A stretch of DNA of 64,000 nucleotides, taken from contig NC_071338.1 of the NCBI RefSeq assembly GCF_027744825.2, positions 23,126,001 to 23,190,000 on the forward strand, read 5' to 3'. Numbering within the stretch: position 1 is the stretch's first letter; each line of letters begins with the position of its first letter. This document shows positions 37,380 to 51,872 of this stretch, piece by piece. This stretch comes from Synchiropus splendidus (lineage: Eukaryota > Chordata > Actinopteri > Syngnathiformes > Callionymidae). The translations under genes and the position numbers were made by a program. The notes beneath the pieces were generated by a model, which worked only from the letters and a program-made list of their open reading frames with translations, ran no database searches and was not told the DNA's origin.

Positions 37380-37660
37380 CAGTTTTAGCTTAAGGTGTTG
37401 CTAATGGTCAAGGGCTGCTCGAAATAACTGCGTCTGCGGTGACAAGTTTCATTATCAATGAACACTGGCACATACCTCGCCTTAATGTACTCCGGTGATC
37501 TGAAATGTTATGGTTCACAGCACATGCATGCTCCATATATTGCCGCAGGGCTGCTCGGAAAGGTTTGCATAAATTATTAGCACACCCACTTTTCAAGTCG
37601 CTGCCACTCCATATAATCTATTTCCTATAAAGGCAAATAGCTTGATTTAATCCTTGAGTG
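37380..37660. promoter_or_regulatory. Candidate conserved non-coding element
   Basis: Repeat-free block with TTTCATTATCAATGAACACT, CCTTAATGTACTCCGG, GCATAAATTATTAGCAC and a CACATGCATGC word. AT-rich homeodomain-type cores in a mixed background are typical of vertebrate developmental enhancers; unproven here. Confidence 0.3.
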
Positions 37661-41218
<3,558 letters not shown>

Positions 41219-42839
41219 GACCCTTTTACAGACATGTCAAGCTGCATTTGAAGGTTAGTTGTAAACCTTTTATGCTCAAAGGAGCTATTTCATCCTAGAT
41301 CTTGACTATTAATAAACACATTTTAAATGAATAAGGCACTGAAGTTCATCTAAGAATGAGGACAGACATTTGAACTGAGGGAGAAAGACAGCATTTTGAC
41401 AGCGCTCTTCAAATCAGTGTCTCAGTCGGAATTGTGATGTAACGTGGTTTCAATGTTACACTTGCTCAATAAGTTCTAGCGGAAATGACAAAGATGTCAG
41501 TTTTGTTTTATTCACAAATGGTTTAGTTTAAGATGCTTTCAGCGGTTCGGTGATTGATTTTTGTGATCACTGTCACAGGCATGCCTCATCATCCAATTTT
41601 GTAGTCTTTGATGGTCTTTCAATGTTAAACAGCGTTTCGCACGTGGCGAATTATAATAGAATTATAATAAAAGTTTTACTCTTATGGAAAGCTACTGTTC
41701 TACAGTATGATCTGACATTTGATTGCTGAGAAAAAAAAAAAAAAAAAAAAAAAAGTCATTTAACATTTTCTCAACCACATTGCAGGCAGACACATTTTAC
41801 ACAAACGTGAATTTCGAAATGAAATGAAACATGAAACATGCAATACATCCCGTAACGTCTCAACATATCACATCGCTCTGTATCACTATGTGACATGTCA
41901 TACTTTTCTAAGTTTCATTGTTGTTTTTAACTGAAACTGTTGGCACTAGTCCTTGGAAAAATATACTTTATATTTCACTCATGCACCACTGTGACAATAT
42001 ATAAGTGCAGAGATGACCGGTCCTGCCAAGCTTGGCAAATTCAACCATTATCTCCTCTAGCATGTCGTCTTTATCTATGTCCCAAAAAAAAGTACAATAT
42101 TACTTTAAACTGACCATACTTTCAGGAAATTGACTGTCAACGCAATGAATAGAAGTGGTTTACTGCCAACAACCTTCATTCAATCACGCGTTCTATAGTT
42201 TCTTTAATATAATGAATGACTTGTATCAGCACATTCCCCACCGTCCTCCACTGATGTGCTGCGTGTGCTGGACGCACGTCCATGAGAAAGAACGCTTGCT
42301 GTTTTAATTTTGCAGAAGGTGTTAATATTTTATCTGACTTACTGGGATCATTAGGGAAGGTTGTTCAGCAGGTCGCGGCAGATGAATGGAGTTTGTTTTA
42401 CAAAAGGGCCACAAAATTATATTTTCTTATCCTCACACCACCATGAGCGCGTCAAACAAAGAACCTATTTGAGAAAATCAACAGCTGCTATAAAAGTAGT
42501 AACAAGGTCCACATCGCACACGGTTTTAGAAGCAGAGTTGGCTCTCGGCCCTTTACGAGGGTCTATCTATTTATCTGTACGATACTCCTCGTGAGGAAAT
42601 TAAACCCTTAGATCATCACAGGGCTCGGCTCCCCGCGTCAACTCAGCCGCGAAGTGGCTCCTCTGCAGGAGTGAGGGGGTTTAAGGTGAAGGGAAACATG
42701 TGAAGAAGGAAAGTTTGCTGCGAAAACGTGTTTGTCAAGCCGAGCACGAAAAATCCAGTCAAATTTCTGTCCGTATTTAAAGGGAAAATAATTCAATTTG
42801 TCATCATTGGCGCACACGAACGCACACACCACACCCTGT
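41219..42839. other. Non-coding block, nothing recognised
   Basis: Ordinary sequence apart from the poly-A run at 41731-41754. GATGTGCTGCGTGTGCTGGA and neighbouring words (42240-42600) are repeat-free, but I see no clear element or gene. Confidence 0.45.
41731..41754. repeat. 24-base A run
   Basis: Uninterrupted A24. I looked upstream for a retroposon body and saw none, so I list it only as a homopolymer. Confidence 0.9.
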
Positions 42840-42990
42840 TGCGCCGATTCAGCGGTGGACCACCAGTGATGCTGTGCCCCGATATTATCGGATGAATTGA
42901 ATTAATATAATCCCATTTCCTCTTAAGTGCTGCTTACCTTATTAAGTATTGGGAGATGCAGGGGCATGGACCACCTACTAGTTAGCCAAG
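42840..42990. promoter_or_regulatory. Candidate conserved non-coding element
   Basis: GATATTATCGGATGAATTGA, GAATTAATATAATCCC and CTTAAGTGCTGCTTACC words in a repeat-free stretch. First of three adjacent enhancer-like blocks. Confidence 0.28.
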
Positions 42991-43164
42991 TGTAACAGCA
43001 TGTGAGAGTGTGTGTGGAGGTGTGTGAGTGTGTGAGTGTGGTGAGAATCTTAAGTCGGTATCAAATGTGAGCAGCCGAGCCTCTGTAAGGACACATGTAA
43101 GCATGATTGCATGCACTGACACACACTTATACGCAAGCACACACACACACACGCGCGCTCACGC

Positions 43165-43400
43165 GCCGCACGTACATTAATAGGCCTGCTACAGATGAAG
43201 CAATATCTGGAGGCTGCTGTAATTAGAGCCAATTCAATTGGACTCTGATACTTCATTATACACCTGCCAACAACAGCAGCGATTGATAGCCATATTTTCC
43301 TTCTCCATTCCGTTTTCTCGCTCATTAATGGTGTGAAATTAATGAAAATGGCTGTGAGTGGCCTCGCACGCGGCTAGAGGACGGCATTAGTGCTGTGTCT
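43165..43400. promoter_or_regulatory. Candidate conserved non-coding element
   Basis: Contains GCTGTAATTAGAGCC, CAATTCAATTGGACTC, GCGATTGATAGCC and GCTCATTAATGGTG; multiple TAAT and ATTGAT cores. A short CA/CG run (about 43139-43160) forms its left edge. Confidence 0.32.
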
Positions 43401-43490
43401 GGAGCGTGTTTGTGAACTTTTCACCTGAGGCGTCTGAACTGTGTTGTATTTTTCACGATACACAAGCCTTTAGCCACGCTATGAACCCTT

Positions 43491-43514
43491 ACACACACAC
43501 ACACACACACACAG
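43491..43514. repeat. (AC)n microsatellite
   Basis: About 12 AC units. Confidence 0.9.
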
Positions 43515-43889
43515 GCGCGACTGTCTCCGCTGCTAACGCTGGACGCATATATATTTCGCCGTCCTCCACACGCACATGGACGAGGGAGGCTGCTTGGATC
43601 AGTCTAAAGCGTGAGCCGATATTCATAAAAAAAAACAAAGCCGTGCATTGTAATCAATAGGTGAGCATCATGAGGTTGCCAGTTCAGGGCAGGGTTGCCA
43701 GAGTCACAGACTTAATGTCCCTAAAGAAGTGCTGAGTTTACGTTTCGGTGCCCACACCTTCACAGTGACTAATGGACTTGCCTGGTTGTGACCAACCTGT
43801 GTGTGCGTGTGTGTGTGTTGGTGCCGATAAACACAGCGGATCTGGACATGCAGCAGGTCACACACTCGCGGGATGAAAGCGGGGTTTGA
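43515..43889. other. Non-coding spacer between candidate enhancers
   Basis: Contains a TG run at about 43798-43819. GAGGTTGCCAGTTCAGG near 43672 is faintly SINE-like but the remainder does not follow the SINE pattern. Confidence 0.4.
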
Positions 43890-44083
43890 CAATCATCCTC
43901 ATTTCTAATTGTCACTGATTAATCTATGCAAATGAGGGTTAATGAGGATCTATCTGAAGCATTTGGGGGAGAAATTCCTCCGAAAAACAGCTTTGTCAAT
44001 TAGCATCAATATTTGTCTTCCACTTGTGATTCAATTTAGACCTTGTTCCCGCGTTAATGGCAACAATTAATGCAAATTACTGG

Positions 44084-44084
<1 letters not shown>
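43890..44084. promoter_or_regulatory. Candidate enhancer with two POU octamers and a SOX-like site
   Basis: Perfect octamers ATGCAAAT lie at 43926-43933 and 44070-44077, both on the plus strand. The second is preceded at a 2-bp gap by AACAAT (44062-44067), a SOX-type site in reverse orientation. TGATTAATC, GGTTAATGAGG, GTCAATTAGC and GCGTTAATGG add homeodomain-type cores. The block is repeat-free and ends exactly at a (TG)n tract. The strongest enhancer candidate by motif content; factors and target are inference. Confidence 0.42.

Positions 44085-44131
<47 letters not shown>
44085..44131. repeat. (TG)n microsatellite
   Basis: About 23 perfect TG units directly next to the octamer-containing block. 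Confidence 0.95.
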
Positions 44132-44132
<1 letters not shown>

Positions 44133-45306
44133 TATGAGCCGTGATTGTTCAAGAGCGGAATAAGCCGGTTGTCAGTTTGTGTATTTGTTCAGAGGAAGTG
44201 GAGCCTCGACAAAGCAGGAAGGAGGTGGCAGGAGAATCCCACCCGACAGCGTGGACACACCAGGCAGCAGTGATGATTCCACTGACACACACTTGACAAA
44301 CACACCTCTGAAGTCAGCGGAGGGAATCCAGGGGTAAATACCGAGGGTAATTACTAACCACCCTCCCCGGCAAGTGTTGAGAACGGAGCCCGCGGACTTC
44401 TCAGTGATGAACATAACCTTAAACAAATGACAGGAGGGTCCTCCCCGGACGCTTCCGAGGTCAGAGCCTTTGACCTACTGACCCCTCTTTCTACTGTATG
44501 CTGTCACATCAGCGGCGCACTAACAAGCTAGCTTGTCTGGATAACCTTTAACTGCTCTGGCGTCCACCTGCTCTGGGACCTTTAGCTAACACGATGCTAG
44601 AAACCTCCGGCGTGTCAAGCTGCGACCTCCTCCTTGATACTCGCCTGTGGGTCACACCTTGATTCATTTTCCTACTTTTCCCTCGTATTTTCCTGTCCCA
44701 TCCTGCTCCTCTGCTGTTCACCAGTCACTCATTTCACTGACGTTATTATTACACTGCAGTACAATTGATTCTGCATTAGATCCTACATCGGCTCTTATCA
44801 ATTATTATCATGTCCAAACTGCAACGGAAATGTATTTTCAAATCTTGAGGAGTATTTCAACATATATATTCATGCATGAACTGCCAGATAATCTCTTCAT
44901 TTTGCAGAGATTGCATATTTATTTTTAATGTAGATATAAATTGGTTGCCTCAAATTTTAAATACAATTTATTATGACACTAATAAGCATGAACTTACTTA
45001 AAAAATTATACTTTCAAGTGTATTTTTCAAACACATAACACATATCTTACAATCATGCACATGTGCATGTATCCCACTGCTGAGGGGGTAAACCTCCTTC
45101 AACTGTATGAGTCACACTGTGTGCGAGATTCAATGAGTCCTAATCCATTCCTGTTGAGTTTGGCAAGTCATTGCATGAGAACAACTTCCAGGTGAGTAAT
45201 GACTTTCCTAATCTCCTGGTACATACGCGTCGATGACTCCTCACGTCTACATGGCAGTAACTCAGAGGTCGTTGGTGAACAATTGTGTAGTCATTCCCCT
45301 CATTCA

Positions 45307-45320
45307 GAGCCCCCTGGTGG
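45307..45320 (-). promoter_or_regulatory. CTCF-like motif outside any recognised repeat
   Basis: The minus strand reads CCACCAGGGGGCTC, 13 of 14 matches to CCASYAGRKGGCRS. It lies about 65 bp from a hAT fragment but not within it. It faces left, opposite to the plus-strand motif at 17176-17189. Confidence 0.4.
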
Positions 45321-45382
45321 GCAACAACAATTGTGAGTACAGTATTACAACAAGGGCTGTGTCTTCTTTGATCAAATGGGCT

Positions 45383-45440
45383 TGTAGAAAACTCAAGGTC
45401 TGGGGGCCAAATTTGGCCGTCCCAGTCATTTAATGGAGCT
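45383..45440. mobile_element. hAT terminal fragment
   Basis: ACTCAAGGTCTGGGGGCCAA followed by ATTTGGCCGTCCC and CATTTAATGG corresponds to the widespread hAT end (CTCAAGGCCCGGGGGCCAAAT). Same type as the fragment at 26395-26440, in the opposite orientation. Confidence 0.5.
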
Positions 45441-46562
45441 TGGACACGTTCCCATTCAATGGAAACATGGAAACAGGTCTTACTGTTTATAAGTTCAACA
45501 ATTGATCAGGAAACTTCCAGATCAATTGTTGGGAAAGGGATTTTTTGGGGAGGTGGAGCAACACAAGTAGTGTTAAAAAAATAAGAAAAAACCTTCAAAC
45601 AGAGATTGAAATTGCAGACTAGCTGTTCAACAAACACAGTATTTGTTCGGCTCATCACTTGGACTGGTCGTTTAAATGAGGCCCCTGGTGGGCCAACCTT
45701 ACTTTACTGTTGTAGGACAATGTAACAGTGAATCCAATTCGAGACAAGCAAATGTGCTACGGCCACCTTTTTCATATGTGATCATATCTTGCCATATATC
45801 TACCTATATACTCACAGTGAGCTAATCTTGGTGAATCTTGAAGCTAGTTTCCTTGCTCCCTCACATTGATCTTGGATATAAACATCACAATATTTATTGT
45901 CTGGGTTACGGTGAGTTTCACCAAGACTTTTTTTTGACAATGGGAGAGCCTGACCACAGGGCGAAGCCGTCTCCCACAGGTCTGTGGTCTGTGATGGCCA
46001 TCCAGGATGACTCATGCTTTGTTTGAATTCTGGCACTGCAGTCTCACCACGATGTCTTTGGAAGACCATGGCCATTCAATGTATAGAGGGTGGACCAGAT
46101 TTGTCGGGCGCACTGTTGCTGAACCCTAATCCAACGGGAGGTTTGTACCTATTTTCTTAGGTGAAATGCGGTCGTCTTTTAATGGTATGCAGTAAGGGGA
46201 GTCCACTTTAAGAGTGAATAGAATATCGCTGCTTGATAACCACTCATAAATTAAACAGCTTCAGAAAATGAATGTACATTTCTTCAAGTCTTTCACCAAA
46301 ACTGGGATAATGGAGTCTCTCAGTTGCCAAAACCCACAAGACAATGAGGGGATGGTAAGACAATGACATGCCAGCAGACGGAGGGGGTTGGAGACTGGGG
46401 GGTTGTCAGGCAATTGGAGACCCTCAGCTGGCTCAGAGGTCATGAATAACGGCTGAATGATGGCAGATTTATGAGACACAAATATTCCAGTAGCAGCCCG
46501 TCATTTCAGCGGCGCCATCACTGTTCCACTCTGCATAAGCGAGGACTTCTTTCTCTCCCATG

Positions 46563-46582
46563 TTTTTTTTTTTTTTTTTTTT
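46563..46582. repeat. 20-base T run
   Basis: Uninterrupted T20 following CCCATG. No retroposon body recognised on the minus strand beside it. Confidence 0.9.
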
Positions 46583-47879
46583 AATCGTAATTATTTCTCG
46601 AAGTGACCTTTTTGGTTTTATGGCTGGAAAGTGCTACCTGTGCGTTGTTTACAGCTTTGTTGTTCCTTCATAACAATGAGGGTTGTAAATCAAACAGCAG
46701 CTGAAGCACAAGGAAACTTTCACACCGTCTGAGTGGAACAATTCACGGCAGGATGGCCCTGTAATCCAAACCACCATATCATTACCTGTCTGCTGTTTAT
46801 AAGCCAACAACGTCAAGGTGAACTGTATATTTCACTGTCCAACAACGTGGAAATAAAGACAGAGTGTGGGGGAGCAGGGGTGGGAGACAAAGGGAGACAG
46901 GAATGTAAAGGAAAATAGAAAGAATGAATGAGGGGGAGAGACTTGGCTACATCCAATTACATCGCTCCTGCTTTATAAATTGGGACATGGGTGAGAAAAG
47001 CTAATGAGAGGCAGAACACTGTCTGACAGAGATCGTGTGTATGTGTGTGTGAGTGCTTTCATAACAGGATGAAAGAATGACATTAGGAATTCAGTTCTAA
47101 CTTTGAGAGATGTAAAACATGTTCTGTTTGAACTTGGCCTCAGAGCAGGTGGGCTTATCTGGGATTAGGAAACTTGTCGAAGAACCTGACCGACTATCCA
47201 AGTAGAGAGAGAGATGGTTAAGATGGAGGTAGGAAGAGCACAGAAGATGAGCCAAAAATTGATATATATATATATATAAAGATATTGATTTGATGCTGAT
47301 GTGTGTGGAAGGTAAAATATATATCCAACGCGCCATACCTTACACTGCCCCCCTCTTTAAACCTGAGTTGACATCAGAGAGCGGAGTTTGTTTTAAAGTT
47401 ACTCGTGAACTACAGATGAGTTTAATTTTTTTCATCCAGATTTTTGACTGAAAGAAGTTACATTTCACAACACTCTTCCATGAACTATATAATATGTGTC
47501 GCCACCATATAGACTTTGTAATTCTTCGACTTTTGGATAAGATGCACTGCAACGCTGCAGCAAATGCCAGTTGTCAGAGTGAGAAGGGACATTCATTTAT
47601 CTGCAGTTCACAGAGATGTCAGTGGTGTTTTTTTCTCATTTATTTATTTATTTTTTTAACCCTTTAGTCGCCTCACCAAAGGAAAAAATAAGACATACAG
47701 TTACCAAGCAAGTAAACTGTTAGGAGTGGGCTCCAGGGACACCTGAAGTGCACGCCATCTCTCTGCTTCACATAAAGGCGACCATGATTTGTGGATCTGA
47801 ATAAAAGTAACTGACACAAAAAACGCAGTTGAAGGTGCAGTAATGTGCATGTATTATTTAAGGAAACGACGTGGCAGGA

Positions 47880-48070
47880 TTTTGGAGGCAAAAACTGCAT
47901 CTCCTCATTAATCAGCCTGGATTGAACTGTTATGTTCTCGAACACTGTTTGTGCTTCTCGGCGGATATTTTAATTAAGTCAGAGTGCAGTTGAGGAGTAC
48001 AGATTGCCATCAAGGCCCTTGTAATATTTCAAGAGAAATTAATGAAAATGTCTGGAGCCGCCCCAAAATT
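47880..48070. promoter_or_regulatory. Candidate conserved non-coding element
   Basis: CTCATTAATCAGCCTGGATT, GATATTTTAATTAAGTCAG and GAGAAATTAATGAAAATG in a repeat-free stretch. Several TTAAT/TAATTA cores; enhancer-like. Confidence 0.32.
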
Positions 48071-48267
48071 GAATGGCTGAGCTTCACGCTGCAAAATGCA
48101 ACTTTTTTTTTTCTCTTTCTGTCTGACATATAATTGTGGTTGAAGGTCCTGTCGCTGAGGCCAGAATATACATAAACTTAGTTGATGGTGGTGTCTCAAA
48201 TACGCCGCGATGTTTTTCCAATTTACTCTAAAGTGACTCAAAAGGGAGGAGAAGAGGGACACAACCC
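48071..48267. other. Non-coding spacer, nothing recognised
   Basis: Short T run at 48103-48112; no feature otherwise. Confidence 0.5.
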
Positions 48268-48371
48268 ATGAGATTCTGGATGCGCTAAAGGAGGATATGA
48301 GAAGAACAGGTGTGACTGAGGAGGATGCAGAGGACAGGTGACAGTGGAGGATGCTGTGGCACCCATAACAA
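48268..48371 (+). mobile_element. RTE-type LINE, 3' end fragment
   Basis: The sequence TCTGGATGCGCTAAAGGAGG, then ATATGAGAAGAACAGGTGTG, then ACTGAGGAGGATGCAGAGGA follows the last codons of fish RTE-family ORF2 (…GACATG…GTGTGACAGAGGAAGATGCAGAGGACAGG…). It is followed by the degraded GGATGCTGTGGCACCC, equivalent to the usual GCTGTGGCGACCCC end. Truncated at the 5' side; no reading frame survives. Related to the fragments at 58798 and 60165. Confidence 0.72.
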
Positions 48372-48540
48372 CATTATTTCAACCCTGAAATTTAAATTTT
48401 GTAATCGCTCAACTAAGCAGTTTTGACTATCACTGTTTATAACATCAATACGTAGCTAACTAGAAATCAATAAAGCTCAATAGACAATGATAATTATTAC
48501 TTATTTCTATCCAATAATAAAAAAAAATAAAAAAATTCTC
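48372..48540. other. AT-rich spacer between two LINE 3' ends
   Basis: A run of A with few T at about 48518-48536. No feature otherwise. Confidence 0.5.
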
Positions 48541-48690
48541 ATCAGAATCAGAATCAGAATCAGAATCAGAATCAGAATCAGAATCAGAATCAGAATCAGA
48601 ATCAAATTTATTGCCATGGTCAGTGGGGAGCCCACTGACTAGGAAAGTGCCTTGGAATAAAGTGCAACAAAAAACATTCTGTCAAAAAAC
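48541..48690 (-). mobile_element. Non-LTR retrotransposon 3' end with (TGATTC)n tail
   Basis: On the plus strand ten or so ATCAGA hexamers (48541-48604) precede AAATTTATTGCCATGG. Read on the minus strand this is a 3' UTR ending GGCAATAAATTTGATTC, a polyadenylation-like AATAAA, followed by a (TGATTC)n tail. That arrangement is typical of fish LINE-type 3' ends. Upstream in the element are AGTCAGTGGGCTCCCCACTG and CCAAGGCACTTTCC. The 5' extent is unclear and no coding part is present. Confidence 0.6.
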
Positions 48691-49060
48691 TAATTCTGTC
48701 TGTCGCAAATGCAAATTGAAAACGTTGAATATGTTTTAAACTTTGGTAGATACTACAGATATGTCAAAAAATTCAACATCTTTTGCAACATTTTTAAGTA
48801 TAAAACAAGCTGACAACAGCAAAGTGTGTCAGGTGGAAGCCTCAGTAGGATTTTATGCTGTAGCTGCTCCGCATCAAAGGCAGTGGACAAAGCAGAAGCC
48901 AGTCATGTTCGCAATCTTATCACTCATAGAATGCAAATGCAAGCTGAGGAAAATTTGAGAGTTCTATTTTAGGACTTATGTTGCTGTGACACCCTCTCTA
49001 CTATCGTCAGCTGATCTCAGCGGTGCTGGTCTATCTATCTTTCTATTTATACATTTCTAT
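48691..49060. other. Non-coding spacer, nothing recognised
   Basis: A 71-codon frame (48743-48958) has no domain. No other feature. Confidence 0.45.
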
Positions 49061-49345
49061 ATTAATATAATTTATAATAATATATGTATTGTCTTTTCAC
49101 TCGTAACTACTTAAATTATATTTATTTTGTCATGATATTTGATGATATATTATGGGCGTTTGACAGCTTGTCACGACACATTTTTTATGTATGCTGATAC
49201 TTTGTGGACATCTTGGATGTCTGTTGTGCGTCTTAAATATCTTTGGTATGTGTCAGTGTCTTCGTTGTCATTGGCTACTGTGACACGCTTGAATTTCCCC
49301 GCAGTGGGACGAATAATATAACATCATCTAATGTAATCTAATCTA
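49061..49345 (+). mobile_element. LINE 3' end (Rex1/L2-type tail)
   Basis: TTGAATTTCCCCGCAGTGGG then ACGAATAATATAA and an eroded ATCTAATGTAATCTAATCTA tail match the usual fish LINE ending of the form TTGAATTTCCCC...GGGA..AATAAAG followed by short tandem units. The upstream 200 bp are the presumed 3' UTR; the left boundary is a guess. No ORF. Confidence 0.5.
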
Positions 49346-50064
49346 CCTCATGTGTTAAACCTGAATGCAGCCCTTCCACCCAGCGCAACGCAGCAGATCC
49401 ACTTGCTTCTCACCGAGTCTGAAAATCAACTAAATCGCTCCACTAAGGGCCGACATAGAGTGTTCTCCCACAGCTTGGTGTCAGCACCCATTGACATCCG
49501 CGCAAGAGAATAGCTGGGACTGAGGTTCTTTTTCAACGTCTTGACAGAAGCAAATTACTCCACACAAAACAAGGGGCAATTTGAGATGGCTTTTGTGACT
49601 TGCTTCAGTCTGTAAAGACTTCCTTTTTGATTATGTGTTTCGGGGTTTGGATCACGGTTGTTTCGCGCTCTTCACAAGTTGGGATAAAAGCAGCTAAAAG
49701 ATGAGACAGCAAAGACAAGTGTGAATATATCTGTCATCTGGAAGAAACTTGTAATGCAGGCTCCAAAGTGTCTCATCGTTCCAAGCATTGTGATGCTTCC
49801 GTTTTCGTTTGTCATGGATGCAATATGATGTATAATTGACACAGAATACAGTGTGATCTCTCACTTGAAAGTTACTGCTTTTTTTCAATACACATAATCT
49901 TCCTTGTATCAATGAACTTTGTTGATGTTTGTGTACTAATAGTCGCACATTTTGAGAAACAAATCAGAGACGCGAGTTGTAAATGTGAACATACATAGCT
50001 CACTGTAACAATTCCGAGAGTGACAGCTGATTTATCCGGGGAATACCGTGCTCTTCCCCCCCTC
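49346..50064. other. Non-coding block, nothing recognised
   Basis: No gene or repeat identified. Confidence 0.5.
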
Positions 50065-50150
50065 TAATGTCAGCTGAGATGATTGGCTCCAGGACCCCCC
50101 TGGCAAACCACTTAAGAATCAGCTGTAGGTTCTGACTGGATGTGTGGAGC
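50065..50150 (+). mobile_element. SINE 3' tail fragment (V-SINE/L2-type end)
   Basis: TAATGTCAGCTGAGATGATT, GGCTCCAGGACCCCCCTGGC and a terminal CTGACTGGATG match the fish SINE ending AATGTCAGCTGGGATAGGCTCCAG...GGATGGATG. The tRNA-related head and central domain are absent. Confidence 0.6.
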
Positions 50151-51435
50151 TGTCCCGGGTGCTGAACCACTTCTTATTAGCCGCCAAACAGTGCGGACAT
50201 CAGAGAATACAGATATTAAATAGAAATATGGAATTGATGCTTATAATTGAAAAATAAATCCATTATTCCATAAAATAGCATTTCTCTTCCTCAAACACTG
50301 ACATTGATTTAGATTTTGTTATAATACGTAGTTGATACATTCACTGTGTTGTTTTACATTTGTGTCATTTCCTTTGAGATAAACATGCGAGTCAATGCAA
50401 AAGAGGCTTAATTTAGAGTCACAGTTCTTACTGTCTGCGTCCTGACAATGTAGCACATTATACATATTAGAGCTCTGAAGAAAAGATACATTCACAACAA
50501 TTGTTTTCTTGCACAAAGCTACACAGAGAGAGAATATACTCCATTCTTCTTCGGAACCAATCGTACCCACATGAGACGCAGGAACAAACCGCGTGTTCCT
50601 TCGCGGAACAATACAAAGTGCTACAAAAGAGGGCGGAAAAGAACAAAGGGCAGGACATGAGAGGAAAAAGAGCGAAGAATAAAGCCAAAGAGGTGAGGAG
50701 GAGGAAGAGGGGAGTTTATTTCACCACATTCCTGGGTGTATTCCGACCAGCAGAGAGGAAGTGTTTAACTATTAGGTGCGCCTTGGTAAAGGATCCTCCT
50801 CCTCCCTCCCTCCCTTGGGAAAGCAGGGAAGCTTGCACAAGCAGATTTAGCACATCGTATTGACTTACGAGGACTTTTTTTTTTTTTTTTTCCAAGACAT
50901 CGCCTTGGGAGAAGCGAGAGAGAGATACAAAGGGGCGTATTGGAGAAGAGAGGGTGGAATGGAAATCCAATATGCACGGAGGGATGAGATGAATGTTTTA
51001 GAGGAGCGCTGGTATGTTTCGCTGTGATCCATGTTGTCTGTTCAAACGGATGGATGAGGTGAACGCTATCGCTCACAAACATAAACACTGAGATGCAGAA
51101 GCAGCTCTGAAGTGACTATACTCGACAATGCACAGAGAACAGAGAGTCACTCATGACTTTTAAATCTTTGTATATTTAGTCACCAGGAAGTCCTTTGTAA
51201 TTTCTTTTCCTCTTTCATTGTATACTTCAATATTCCATTCACTTCTATCTACCCTTCTTTCATTTACCAGCACCACTTTCAAATTAAAAGGTTTCGGTTC
51301 AATTCACTTTGAGCACACATGACACATCAAGCCATGAAAATCATTAACAATTCAATTTTAAATCAGAATTATTCACAATATTTTCAAAGAAGTCTCCCAC
51401 TAGTGGAGGAGAAAGACAGATTGAAAGTGTCTGTT
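50151..51435. other. Non-coding block with a purine-rich stretch and poly-T
   Basis: A purine-rich stretch (about 50620-50720), a CCTCCTCC/CCCTCCCTCCC stretch near 50797-50815 and a T17 run (50875-50891). The 120-codon frame at 50501-50863 is Lys/Arg/Glu-rich because of the purine bias and is not a credible gene. Confidence 0.5.
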
Positions 51436-51490
51436 ATGAAATAAACAGGACAGTGTGATGAATAAATGACTGAGCTCCGTCAGCAAAAAC
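51436..51490 (+). repeat. Local three-copy element, copy A
   Basis: GAAATAAACAGGACAGTGTG, ATGAATAAATGACTGAGCTC and CGTCAGCAA. Aligns with copies B and C; the similarity with copy C continues further downstream (CACATGCAGA...TGAACAGT at about 51491-51515). Confidence 0.6.
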
Positions 51491-51820
51491 CCACATGCAG
51501 AAAAATCTGAACAGTCACACCTAAAAAAAAAAAGAGCAACGCAGCAGGATTAGATGATGAAAGTAATAATTATTCCCTCACAAAAGGACAAGCATGTGAA
51601 CGGCACCATAGCACATCCGTGTTATATAGATTTAAGAGTCATAGATCAGACGAAGAAAAGAAAGGTGAAATCGTTTAAGCATGGTGGTGGTAAAAAAAAA
51701 AAGTGCTACAGTTTGACATGTTTTCTTCTGGCTTATGAATCAGTCATGAGGTGAGCACATTTTATTAGGATTCTAATTTGGGCATTTCTTCCACTTTCCA
51801 AAGGAATATGACAAATTTGA
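51491..51820. other. Spacer between copies A and B
   Basis: AT-rich. Contains GAATCAGTCATGAGGTGAGC at about 51737-51756, which may be a further eroded copy of the local element. Confidence 0.4.
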
Positions 51821-51872
51821 AACAGAAATAAAGAGCACAGTGTCATGAATAATAGGTGAGCTCCCTCAGCCA
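51821..51872 (+). repeat. Local three-copy element, copy B
   Basis: GAAATAAAGAGCACAGTGTC, ATGAATAATAGGTGAGCTCC and CTCAGCC. The same words in the same order as copies A and C, about 385 bp after A. Confidence 0.6.

Larger units (their letters stand above)
44132..47879. other. Non-coding block with a hAT fragment and a CTCF-like motif
   Basis: No gene is recognised. The T run at 46563-46582 and a (TA)n at about 47260-47278 are present. Frames of 60-93 codons here lack domains. Confidence 0.45.

Noticed and set aside
41731..41754. A24 as a poly-A tail of a processed gene copy
   Set aside because: No upstream coding or SINE body and no flanking target duplication seen.
43660..43830. Possible SINE (GAGGTTGCCAGTTC, TG-rich tail)
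   Set aside because: The conserved central V-SINE block is not found, so the resemblance is too weak.
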